From DAOTXK01 sp034435395 (GTDB taxonomy: Bacteria > Chloroflexota > Anaerolineae > Aggregatilineales > Ch27), in the NCBI GenBank assembly GCA_034435395.1, contig DAOTXK010000156.1, positions 1 through 6,712 of the forward strand: a stretch of 6,712 nucleotides of DNA. Reading direction: 5' to 3'. Made by a program: the position numbers and the translations under genes. Positions 1 to 6,152 of the stretch are shown here, one piece after another (position 1 is the stretch's first letter; each line of letters opens with the position of its first letter). The notes beneath the pieces are model-generated. The model was not told where the DNA came from, made no database searches, and was given only the letters and a program-made list of their open reading frames with translations.

Positions 1-176
1 TAGTAGTCATGGGATGGCACTCGGTTCGCTCGGTCTGAAACCTTAAGCTACACCGAATGCTATCCCGTCTGCAAAATAAGCCAAACTCCAGGGCTTAAGC
101 CCCGGGCTTAAGCCCCGATCCGCGGCTTCTCGGACAGAATCAATACACGATAAGCTTGGGGCAATGAGGGTTTCCC
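1..176. other. Non-coding leader upstream of the histidine kinase gene
   Basis: No convincing gene is seen here. The plus-strand frames are broken by stops (TAG TAG at the first bases), and the long minus-strand frame entering from the kinase gene is its antisense shadow. The stretch holds the tandem palindrome at 91-116 and, just before the kinase start, a GAGGG Shine-Dalgarno-like sequence at 166-170. I could not pick out a sigma-70 promoter with both boxes at normal spacing. The end of any gene further upstream is not visible. Confidence 0.6.
91..116. repeat. Tandem 13-bp palindromic repeat, GGGCTTAAGCCCC x2
   Basis: Two exact, directly abutting copies of GGGCTTAAGCCCC occupy 91-103 and 104-116. 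The first 12 bases of each copy are a perfect palindrome (GGGCTTAAGCCC). The pair could bind a dimeric regulator at two adjacent sites, could form a hairpin or cruciform, or could be a copy of a dispersed intergenic palindrome family. A related CTTAAGC core also occurs at about 43-49. No T-run follows, so it does not look like an intrinsic terminator. It ends 60 bases before the kinase start, where an operator would be reasonable, but that role is only inferred. Confidence 0.8.
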
Positions 177-3100
177 ATGCCAGACAGGGACAAATCTAAG
201 ACGCAGCTCATCGCGGAATTGGCCGCCGCACGGGGGCGCATCGCCGAACTGGAGGAAGTGGCCGGCCAGTGTCACCAGTTGGAAGAGGCCCTCCGCGAAA
301 GTGAGTGGAAATACCGGGCGCTCCTCGCCAGCATTGAGGAAGGCTACTACGAGGTTGATCTGGCGGGGAATCTGCTGTTTTTTAACGAAGCTCTGCGCCA
401 CCTGATCGGCTACCCCGCCGACCAGTTGCAAGGGATGAACAACCGGCAGTTCATGGACGAAGCCACCGCCCGAAACGTTTACCGGATATTCAACGGCGTC
501 TACCGCACGGGCGAACCGGTGAAAGCCTTTACCGGGGCGATCATCCGCCCGGACGGCTCGCATCGGCTCATTGAGATATCGGTCAGTCTGGTGCGCGACG
601 CTTCCGGCCAGCCGGTCGGGTTCCGAGGGCTGGCCCGGGACATCACCGAGCAGGTGCAGGCGGCAGACGCGCTGCGGGAGAGCGAGGAAAAATACCGCCA
701 GTTGTTTGAGATGATCTCGGACGCGATCTTTCTGATCGACAACGAGACTGGCCAGATTTACGAAGCCAACCCCGCCGCTTCGGACATTTACGGGTACAGC
801 CACACCGAACTGCTCCAGCGAAAAAACACCGATCTGTCGGCGGAACCGGAGCGGACTCGCCAGACCGTACAGGCCGGCATCTCCCGGGTGCCCATCCGCT
901 ACCACCGCAAAAAGGATGGGACCCTCGTGATCGTGGAGATCGCGGGCCGGTATTTCACCTGGCAGGGTCGGGAAGTTCACGTGGCCGCGATCCGGGACAT
1001 CACCGAGCGGGTGCGGGCAGAGGAAGCGCTGCGGCGGAGTGAGGAAGCGGCCCGTCAGCTCCAGGAGGCGCTCAAAGCCCTGCACCACATCAGCCTTGAA
1101 CTCGCCAAAGCGGACACACTTGAAGCGTTGTATCGCGGCGCGGTCGAGCTGGGCTGCCGCGAACTGGGATTCGACCGCCTGGGCCTGTTCCTGTTTGATG
1201 AGGAAACCGGCGTGGTCAGCGGCACGTTCGGGATCGACAAGACCGGCCAATTGCAGGACCTGCGGGGCTACCAGACCAGCCTGTCCCCGGACGCCCAGGA
1301 CATGGTGCCTGAGGCCATGCGCCACAAAACCCGCGTGGCCGTCCGCGAGGGGCCGCTCCGCGATGTGTCAGGCGTCGTCGGGCACGGATGGAATGCGCTG
1401 GCCCTCCTGTGGCAGGGCGACCGCAGCATCGGCTGGCTCAGCGCCGATAACCTGCTGCGGCAGCAGCCGCTTCAGGACTACCAGTTGGAAGTCCTGTCCC
1501 TCTACGGCACGATACTGGGGCACCTCGCCGCCCGCCAGCAGGCCGAAGCCGAACGGCGGGCCAGCGAGGAGCGTTACCGCCACATCATCGAGTCCACGCC
1601 GCTGGGCATGCATATGTACCGGCTGGAGCCGGACGGGCGGCTGATCTTTGTGGGCGCTAACCCGGCAGCCGACGCCATTCTGGGGGTGGACAACCGCCAG
1701 TTTGTGGGCCGGACCATCGAGGAGGCTTTCCCACTGCTGCGCCATTCCGAGGTGCCGGAGCGGTATCGCCAGGCCGCCGGGCATGGCATCCCCTGGCAGG
1801 CCGCGCGAATCGTCTATGAGGATGAGCCGATCGCTGGCGTGTTTGAAGTCTGGGCCTTCCAGACCTCGCCGGGAGAGATGACCGCCGCTTTCCTGGACAT
1901 CACCGAGCGGGTGCGGGCGGAGGAAACGCTGCGCGAGAGCGAGGAAAGATTCCGGCTGGCCTTTGAAAACGCCAACACGGGCATGTGCCTGGTCAGCCTG
2001 GACGGCCATCTGCTCCGGGTCAACAGTATGATGAGCGATATATTCGGTTACAGCCGGGAAGAGCTGGAAAGTATGACCGTAAACGACATCGCTCACCCGG
2101 AAGACCTGGACACCAGCCCTCAATTCATCCGGAAAGCGCTGGCAGGGACGATCGACAGCGGCCGGTTCGAGAAGCGTTACCGGCATAAGCAGGGACACAT
2201 TATCTGGGGGCAGGTGTCCAGCTCGCTGGTGCGCGACTCGCAGGGTAATCCCCTGTATTTCATCTCTCAGGTGCAGGACATCACCGAACAAAAACAGGCC
2301 GAGGCCGCGCTGCAGGCCAGCGAACGGAAGCTGCGGCGAGTCATCGAGCAGTCGTATGACGGCATCAGCCTGGCGGACGAAACCGGGACAATGGTGGAAT
2401 GGAATCGGGGGCAGGAGAACATCATGGGCCTGTCCCGCGACGAAGTGCTGGGCCGCCCCATCTGGGATGTGTTGTTCCAGCTGCGGCGGGATGAGATCAA
2501 AACGCCGGAGGAGTGGGAGCTGCTCCGGGAGGAAATGCTGCACCTGTTACAGACCGGGGAAGCGCCCTGGGTGAATAAGGTGTCGGAAGTCACCGTCCAG
2601 CGCCCGGATGGTCAACGGCGGGTGGTGCAGTCGGCCATATTCCCGGTGCCGACGGACCAGGGTTTTATGGTGGCCACCCTCTCGCGGGACATTACCGAAC
2701 AGAAAAAAGCCGAGGAACGTGAACTGGTGCGGGCCATCGAACGCGAGCGGATGGAAGTGCTGGACCGTTTTATCGGCGACGCCTCGCACGACCTCAAGAC
2801 GCCCATCACCAGCATGAAGTTCAGCCTGGCCGTCGTCAAAGAAGCGTCCGACATGGAAACGCGCCAACGACACCTGCGCATCCTGGACTTGCAGATCGCC
2901 CACGTGGAGAAACTGCTGGAAGACCTGCTGAGCCTGTCGCGGCTGGAAAAAATCACCGAGATCGTGCTCCGGTCGCTGGACCTGAACACGGTGGCCCAGG
3001 CCGTCATGGAGGAACACCGCGCCCTGGCCCTGCAACAACAGCACACCCTGACTTTCTCCCCGCACGCGGAACCGCTCCCCGTGCAGGCAGACAGCGACAA

Positions 3101-3425
3101 GATCAAACGGGCCGTTGGCTGCCTGGTGGTCAACGCCCTGAACTACACGCCCGCCGGGGGACACATCGCCATCCGGACGTATGCCCAGGAGGCGCAGGCG
3201 GTCGTTGAGGTGCAGGATGACGGCATCGGCATCAGCGCGGCGGACCTGCCGCACATCTTCGAACGTTTCTTCCGGGCGGACGCCGCGCGCAATACCAACC
3301 GGGGCGGCATGGGGCTGGGCCTCTCCATCGCCGACAAAATCGTCCAGGCGCATCACGGTCGCATCGAGGTGGAGAGCACGCCGGGCGCGGGCAGCACCTT
3401 CCGCATCCTGCTGCCGTTGAGCTGA
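177..3425 (+). CDS. Soluble multi-PAS/GAF sensor histidine kinase
   Basis: A 1082-residue cytosolic histidine kinase: it should sense ligand or redox signals through PAS/GAF domains, autophosphorylate on histidine and pass phosphate to a response regulator. Residues about 8-42 are a charged coiled coil. PAS domains lie at about 43-158, 166-277, 461-577, 587-704 and 714-841. Each ends in the PAC motif D-I-T-E (D155, D274, D574, D701, D838) and a helical linker. A GAF domain sits at about 300-450; it lacks a phytochrome-type chromophore motif. The kinase core has the H-box SHDLKTP (H871), N-box (N986, N989), G1 DDGIGI (1014-1019), F-box HIFERFF (from 1026) and G2 GGMGLGL (from 1043). No signal peptide, membrane helix, HAMP or receiver domain is seen. 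ATG 177 is preceded by GAGGG with a 6-base gap. No response regulator is adjacent, so it is an orphan in this window and its signal is unknown. Confidence 0.96.
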   Translation: MPDRDKSKTQLIAELAAARGRIAELEEVAGQCHQLEEALRESEWKYRALLASIEEGYYEVDLAGNLLFFNEALRHLIGYPADQLQGMNNRQFMDEATARNVYRIFNGVYRTGEPVKAFTGAIIRPDGSHRLIEISVSLVRDASGQPVGFRGLARDITEQVQAADALRESEEKYRQLFEMISDAIFLIDNETGQIYEANPAASDIYGYSHTELLQRKNTDLSAEPERTRQTVQAGISRVPIRYHRKKDGTLVIVEIAGRYFTWQGREVHVAAIRDITERVRAEEALRRSEEAARQLQEALKALHHISLELAKADTLEALYRGAVELGCRELGFDRLGLFLFDEETGVVSGTFGIDKTGQLQDLRGYQTSLSPDAQDMVPEAMRHKTRVAVREGPLRDVSGVVGHGWNALALLWQGDRSIGWLSADNLLRQQPLQDYQLEVLSLYGTILGHLAARQQAEAERRASEERYRHIIESTPLGMHMYRLEPDGRLIFVGANPAADAILGVDNRQFVGRTIEEAFPLLRHSEVPERYRQAAGHGIPWQAARIVYEDEPIAGVFEVWAFQTSPGEMTAAFLDITERVRAEETLRESEERFRLAFENANTGMCLVSLDGHLLRVNSMMSDIFGYSREELESMTVNDIAHPEDLDTSPQFIRKALAGTIDSGRFEKRYRHKQGHIIWGQVSSSLVRDSQGNPLYFISQVQDITEQKQAEAALQASERKLRRVIEQSYDGISLADETGTMVEWNRGQENIMGLSRDEVLGRPIWDVLFQLRRDEIKTPEEWELLREEMLHLLQTGEAPWVNKVSEVTVQRPDGQRRVVQSAIFPVPTDQGFMVATLSRDITEQKKAEERELVRAIERERMEVLDRFIGDASHDLKTPITSMKFSLAVVKEASDMETRQRHLRILDLQIAHVEKLLEDLLSLSRLEKITEIVLRSLDLNTVAQAVMEEHRALALQQQHTLTFSPHAEPLPVQADSDKIKRAVGCLVVNALNYTPAGGHIAIRTYAQEAQAVVEVQDDGIGISAADLPHIFERFFRADAARNTNRGGMGLGLSIADKIVQAHHGRIEVESTPGAGSTFRILLPLS
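996..1033 (+). repeat. Internal coding repeat at PAS-to-linker junction (copy 1; copy 2 at 1896-1933)
   Basis: Bases 996-1033 and 1896-1933 match at 36 of 38 positions by hand and lie exactly 900 bases (300 codons) apart. Both encode the end of a PAS/PAC unit plus the following helix (DITERVRAEE then A or T, LR). A more diverged relative starts at 639. The near-identical nucleotides suggest recent duplication or gene conversion between sensor modules, or strong constraint on the signalling helix. Confidence 0.8.
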
Positions 3426-3441
3426 CGGCGACGGCCACCAG

Positions 3442-3475
3442 CCCCAAACACGGGAACTGTGCCGGGGACCTTTTT
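3442..3475 (+). terminator. Weak hairpin with T-run after the kinase gene
   Basis: CCCC (3442-3445) can pair with GGGG (3464-3467), and CAC (3449-3451) with GTG (3459-3461), across an AAA/CC internal loop and a 7-base terminal loop. A TTTTT run sits at 3471-3475. It is 17 bases past the kinase stop, where an intrinsic terminator is expected. The stem is short and interrupted and the T-run is three bases away from it, so this is tentative. Confidence 0.3.
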
Positions 3476-3479
3476 CCTC

Positions 3480-3517
3480 TTGGCGGGCCGGGCCAGTTTG
3501 GCTGTATACTGTATAAT
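3480..3517 (+). promoter_or_regulatory. Candidate promoter for the 129-residue TPR-like gene
   Basis: A perfect TATAAT box lies at 3512-3517, in a duplicated heptamer CTGTATA (3502-3508 and 3509-3515). An overlapping TATACT is at 3505-3510. TTGGCG at 3480-3485 could be a weak -35 box for TATACT with a long 19-base spacer. No good -35 box sits 17 bases before TATAAT, and TG falls directly against the hexamer instead of one base away. Transcription starting near 3524 would give a leader of about 58 bases. Confidence 0.4.
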
Positions 3518-3541
3518 GGAAACAGCGTGAGTTGTCTGTGA

Positions 3542-3563
3542 ATTGTCAAAAGATGTCTGAGTT
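3542..3563 (+). promoter_or_regulatory. AT-rich block, copy 1 of a motif repeated upstream of the next gene
   Basis: This block begins with ATTGTCAAAA (3542-3551). It matches 4051-4072 at 17 of 22 positions, the first ten being identical. Both copies sit in gaps upstream of genes encoding the same TPR-like domain. Here it ends 18 bases before the start codon, inside the likely transcript leader, so it could act as an operator or an RNA element. TTGTCA resembles a -35 box, but no -10 box is found at the right distance. A role is inferred only from repetition and position. Confidence 0.4.
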
Positions 3564-3581
3564 TTGTAAAGAGAACGGCTT

Positions 3582-3971
3582 ATGGCGCAGGGAATAGCCG
3601 GTGATCAGCCGCAGAGTCTCAACCGGGAAGAGCTGGTGCAGTTGGGCATCCAGACCGCCCGGTCTGGCAACCGGCAGAGCGCCCGCGTGATCTTCCAGCG
3701 CGTGCTGGCCGAAGACCCCCGCCATGAGCGCGCCCTGCTGTGGATGGCCTACCTCGCCCGCGACAAGGTCGAAAAGCGCCGCTTCCTGCTCAAAGCCCTC
3801 AAGGCCAACCCCAACAACAGCAGCGCCCGCCAGGAACTCCAGCGTATGGCGCGCGCCGAGAAGGTCCGCACCAATCGCACGCTGCTCCTGGGGGGATTTG
3901 TGGTGGTGGTCATGGTGTTGCTGATCGTGCTGGTGGTGCTGGTAGCGGTCGCCCTGTCCACCATGGCCTGA
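3582..3971 (+). CDS. TPR-like protein with C-terminal membrane anchor
   Basis: A 129-residue protein of unknown function. Residues about 15-92 form helical TPR-like hairpins related to the N-terminal domains of the next two genes. Shared features are L-x-x-x-x-A-R-x-G, a W at residue 54 in LLWMA, a K-R-R turn and a NPNN motif matching NPHN in its relatives. Residues about 101-126 are one strongly hydrophobic, Val/Leu-rich helix, followed by only a few residues. Basic residues just before it (RTNR, 96-99) predict that the helical domain faces the cytoplasm, making this a tail-anchored protein. Unlike its paralogues it has no Thr/Pro linker or external domain. ATG 3582 follows a modest AAAGAGA ribosome site. 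It may act through protein-protein contacts at the membrane, perhaps with its neighbours; that is inference. Confidence 0.85.
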   Translation: MAQGIAGDQPQSLNREELVQLGIQTARSGNRQSARVIFQRVLAEDPRHERALLWMAYLARDKVEKRRFLLKALKANPNNSSARQELQRMARAEKVRTNRTLLLGGFVVVVMVLLIVLVVLVAVALSTMA

Positions 3972-4050
3972 GATCGGGCCGCTTCTCCTGCTGAGCAGGC
4001 CCCGCCTGACAGGGAAGGCGTGCCATCCGCGCCGCCAGAAAGTCTCACGT

Positions 4051-4072
4051 ATTGTCAAAAATTTCCTGTGTT
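4051..4072 (+). promoter_or_regulatory. AT-rich block, copy 2 of the ATTGTCAAAA motif
   Basis: The block starts with ATTGTCAAAA (4051-4060) and stands out as an AT-rich island in very GC-rich sequence. It repeats 3542-3563 but lies much further from its downstream gene, with 183 bases between it and the TTG start. No -10 box is seen at normal spacing. It could be a regulatory site, or a remnant of the duplication that produced the paralogous genes. Confidence 0.35.
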
Positions 4073-4243
4073 CCGGGGCTGCCCTGGGGGTTCACGCCAG
4101 ATGCTCAAGCGGACCGGGCGCGCTGCCGGAGCCGGGCTGAATAGCGCCGCCGGGCGATAACGTTTAAGATAACCAGCAGGAAACTCGCGGGCCGGGGCGT
4201 CCGACGCGGTCCCTGCCTGCGCGACGGCTTGAGACACCTTGTT

Positions 4244-4247
4244 GGGG
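4244..4247 (+). promoter_or_regulatory. Ribosome-binding site favouring the TTG start at 4256
   Basis: GGGG at 4244-4247 lies 8 bases before TTG 4256. The other possible start, TTG 4229, has no Shine-Dalgarno-like sequence close by. No ATG or GTG occurs in this frame between the upstream TAG at 4142 and 4256. Starting at 4256 also makes the protein align residue for residue with the gene at 6153, which independently supports this choice. Confidence 0.55.
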
Positions 4248-4255
4248 CCATAACC

Positions 4256-5989
4256 TTGACCAGCCAGCCAGACCTGCACGACCTGCTCAGCCAGGCGATC
4301 GAACTCGCCCGCACCGGCGAGAAAACGCGCGCCCGCCAGCTCCTCGAAGACGTGATCCGGCTTGACGAGTACAACGAGCTCGCCTGGCTGTGGATGGCGG
4401 CGGTGGTGGATACCGACGCCGAGCGCCGGGAAGCGCTGGAGATCGTGCTGGAGATCAACCCCCACAACGAACGCGCCCTCCAGGCCCTCAACCGCCTGGG
4501 CGGGCCGCGCGCCCGCCGCAAAGCCGAACAGTCGCGGGTGCTGGCCGAACGATTCGGTGGGGAGGCGGCGGCGGAAGCCGACTTCCAGCGGGTCGCCGAA
4601 CGCCCCCGGGAGCCGGAGCCAGTGGCAGCCCCGCCGCCTGACCCTGAGGCCGAAGCCGCCCGACGCGCCCGCCGCCTGCTGGAAGTGGTCCGCGAAACGG
4701 GGGCCGAAGCTCCCCCTGCTGACGAACGGCCAACGGTCGAATACTACGATTTTGCGGCGGAACGACGGCAGCGCGTCCTGCAGGCCGTGTGGTCGATCAT
4801 CCCCACCGCCCTGCTGATGCTGGCGGGGGCGGCCCTGGTGACAGTCCTGCTGCTGGCGGCGGGCCGGTTGGCGCGCCCCCTGCCGCCGACCGCCACGCCG
4901 ACCCCACCGCTGGCGACTGCCCTGGCCCTGCTGGCCACGCCCACCGAGACCCCCAACCCGATCCTGATCGTCACCCGGAACCCCAACGCGCCCACCGCCC
5001 TGCCGCCCTCCTGGACGCCGTCGCACACGCCCAGCCCCACGGCCACCTTCACCGCCTCCCCCACGCCCCTGCCCCCCGCCCGCTACCGGCTGATCTTCAG
5101 CCGCCGGGGGCCGCAGGCCACGCGCTACAGCCTGTACACCGTGCGCGGCGACGGGTCGGAATTGAGGCGGCTGACCGGCGACAACACCGACGACCGCCAC
5201 CCGGCCCCCGCCCTGGACCGGCAGCGGGTGGTTTACGTCACCGACATGTGGGGCGGGCGCGAGCTGGTCATCGACCGGATCGACGCGCTCTCCGCGCCGC
5301 CCCCCGCGCCGCCCCCCACCGCCGGGGGCGAGGCGGAAGCGACGCCCCTCCTGCCGCCGGCGCGATCGGCGCTGGAAGTGATCACCAGCCTGGGCGGGAC
5401 GCGGACCGAGTCGCCCTCCTGGTCGCCGGATGGCTTCCGCATCGTCTTCAGCTCAGATTTTGACGGCGACGAGGAGATTTACATCGTCAACGCCGACGGC
5501 AGCAGCCTGGCCCAGCTCACCAACAACGACGGGATCGCCGACCGCGACCCGGCCTGGAGTCCCGATGGTTTGTGGATCGTGTTCGCCTCCGACCGCGACG
5601 GGCCGGGCGAACTGGAGCTGTACCGCATGCGGCCCAACGGGACCGAACTGACCCGTCTGACCGACTCCGCCGGCAGCAGTTACCAGCCCGCCTGGTCTGC
5701 CGACAGCCGGTGGATCGTCTTCGTCTCCGACCGCGACCGCGACGCTGACCTGTACCTCATGAACGCCGACGGCACAAACGAGCGCCTGCTGACGCGCAAT
5801 GACGGCGACGCCGAGGATCGGGACCCTGCCTGGAGTCCTGACGGGCGCTGGATCGCCTTCAGTTCCACGCGGGACGGCCCCAACTTCCAGCTCTACCTGC
5901 TGGACCCCTTCGGCGAGACGGTGCTGCGCGTCACCGAAGGCGCGGGCGACGACCTGGACGCCGCCTGGCTGCTGACCATCGACCGCTAG
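4256..5989 (+). CDS. Membrane protein: TPR-like domain, Thr/Pro linker, TolB-like beta-propeller
   Basis: With TTG 4256 as start, 577 residues (586 if TTG 4229 is used). Residues about 6-85 are a TPR-like helical domain (W44, W46, INPHNERA from 67). A charged Glu/Ala/Pro-rich stretch follows to about 175. W179-G203 is one membrane helix, preceded by basic ERRQR, so the N-terminus should be cytoplasmic. Residues 204-275 are a Thr/Pro-rich spacer. Residues 276-577 form a propeller of the TolB/PD40 type: four clear blades carry W-S-P-D-G or close variants at W389, W434, W480 (WSADS) and W526, 45-46 residues apart, with SDRDG-like Asp loops and NADG turns. Two degenerate blades precede them, and a half blade at the C-terminus likely closes the ring with the first strand. 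A Pro-rich insertion occupies about 345-375. The propeller should be outside the membrane, binding protein or polymer; no Tol-Pal partners are nearby. Confidence 0.92.
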   Translation: MTSQPDLHDLLSQAIELARTGEKTRARQLLEDVIRLDEYNELAWLWMAAVVDTDAERREALEIVLEINPHNERALQALNRLGGPRARRKAEQSRVLAERFGGEAAAEADFQRVAERPREPEPVAAPPPDPEAEAARRARRLLEVVRETGAEAPPADERPTVEYYDFAAERRQRVLQAVWSIIPTALLMLAGAALVTVLLLAAGRLARPLPPTATPTPPLATALALLATPTETPNPILIVTRNPNAPTALPPSWTPSHTPSPTATFTASPTPLPPARYRLIFSRRGPQATRYSLYTVRGDGSELRRLTGDNTDDRHPAPALDRQRVVYVTDMWGGRELVIDRIDALSAPPPAPPPTAGGEAEATPLLPPARSALEVITSLGGTRTESPSWSPDGFRIVFSSDFDGDEEIYIVNADGSSLAQLTNNDGIADRDPAWSPDGLWIVFASDRDGPGELELYRMRPNGTELTRLTDSAGSSYQPAWSADSRWIVFVSDRDRDADLYLMNADGTNERLLTRNDGDAEDRDPAWSPDGRWIAFSSTRDGPNFQLYLLDPFGETVLRVTEGAGDDLDAAWLLTIDR

Positions 5990-6066
5990 GCGGCGAGGCG
6001 ACCCGGTCCGCTGGCAGGAGAAATGGGACGTGGACTATCATTAGGCCGGGAGACGAACGATCAGCT

Positions 6067-6085
6067 GGGGATGTCGATCATCCCC
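6067..6085 (+). other. Intergenic hairpin after the propeller gene
   Basis: GGGGATG (6067-6073) is exactly complementary to CATCCCC (6079-6085), giving a 7-base-pair stem with a 5-base loop. It lies in the 163-base gap between the propeller gene and the next gene. The following sequence is G-rich, not a T-run, so it is not a classical intrinsic terminator. It could be an mRNA stability or processing element within an operon, or chance in GC-rich DNA. Confidence 0.35.
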
Positions 6086-6138
6086 TGGGGTGGAGGGAAC
6101 AGCCAGCCGCCGGGCGCGGGTGGCCGAGAAGGGAAGTT

Positions 6139-6144
6139 GAGGAG
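6139..6144 (+). promoter_or_regulatory. Strong ribosome-binding site selecting the TTG start at 6153
   Basis: GAGGAG at 6139-6144 is a near-ideal Shine-Dalgarno sequence, 8 bases before TTG 6153. The in-frame ATG at 6165 is 20 bases from it, too far for efficient use. This favours the TTG start. Confidence 0.7.
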
Positions 6145-6152
6145 AGCGAGCC

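Larger units (their letters stand above)
3972..4255. other. Intergenic region between the two TPR-like membrane protein genes
   Basis: About 280 bases without a supportable gene. It holds a short hairpin (CCTGC at 3987-3991 with GCAGG at 3995-3999, no T-run), the second AT-rich block (4051-4072), a pair of GATAAC hexamers (4156-4161 and 4168-4173), and the GGGG ribosome-binding sequence before the next gene. No clear two-box promoter was found. A 19-codon ATG frame at 4101-4160 has no well-placed ribosome site and was not called. Confidence 0.5.

Noticed and set aside
108..3356. Long minus-strand open frames (108-1325, 1368-2543, 2547-3356) across the kinase gene
   Set aside because: They are antisense shadows of a GC-rich gene. 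The plus-strand protein has intact PAS, GAF and kinase motifs across the whole span, while the minus frames show repeated antisense images of the PAC linker and no recognisable domains.
3987..3999. Hairpin CCTGC-TGA-GCAGG after the 129-residue gene as an intrinsic terminator
   Set aside because: The stem is only five pairs with a three-base loop and no T-run follows, so it is mentioned only as part of the intergenic region.
3546..4058. 170-codon minus-strand open frame over the 129-residue gene
   Set aside because: It contains His/Gln runs that are the antisense of the Val-rich membrane helix, and no domain is recognisable. The plus-strand protein is supported by two paralogues.
4101..4160. 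19-codon ATG frame that could be a leader peptide
   Set aside because: The nearest G-run is poorly spaced for ribosome binding, and the sequence shows no attenuator-like codon run or following terminator pair.
4870..5090. C-rich, repeat-like tract as a possible CRISPR or satellite repeat
   Set aside because: The repetition is codon-level Thr/Pro coding within an intact reading frame, with no regular repeat-spacer structure.
4055..5200. 381-codon minus-strand open frame across the propeller gene's N-terminal half
   Set aside because: Its composition is low-complexity Gly/Arg/Gln, the mirror of the Thr/Pro linker and Ala-rich coding sequence. The plus-strand frame has a clear domain order and a paralogue.
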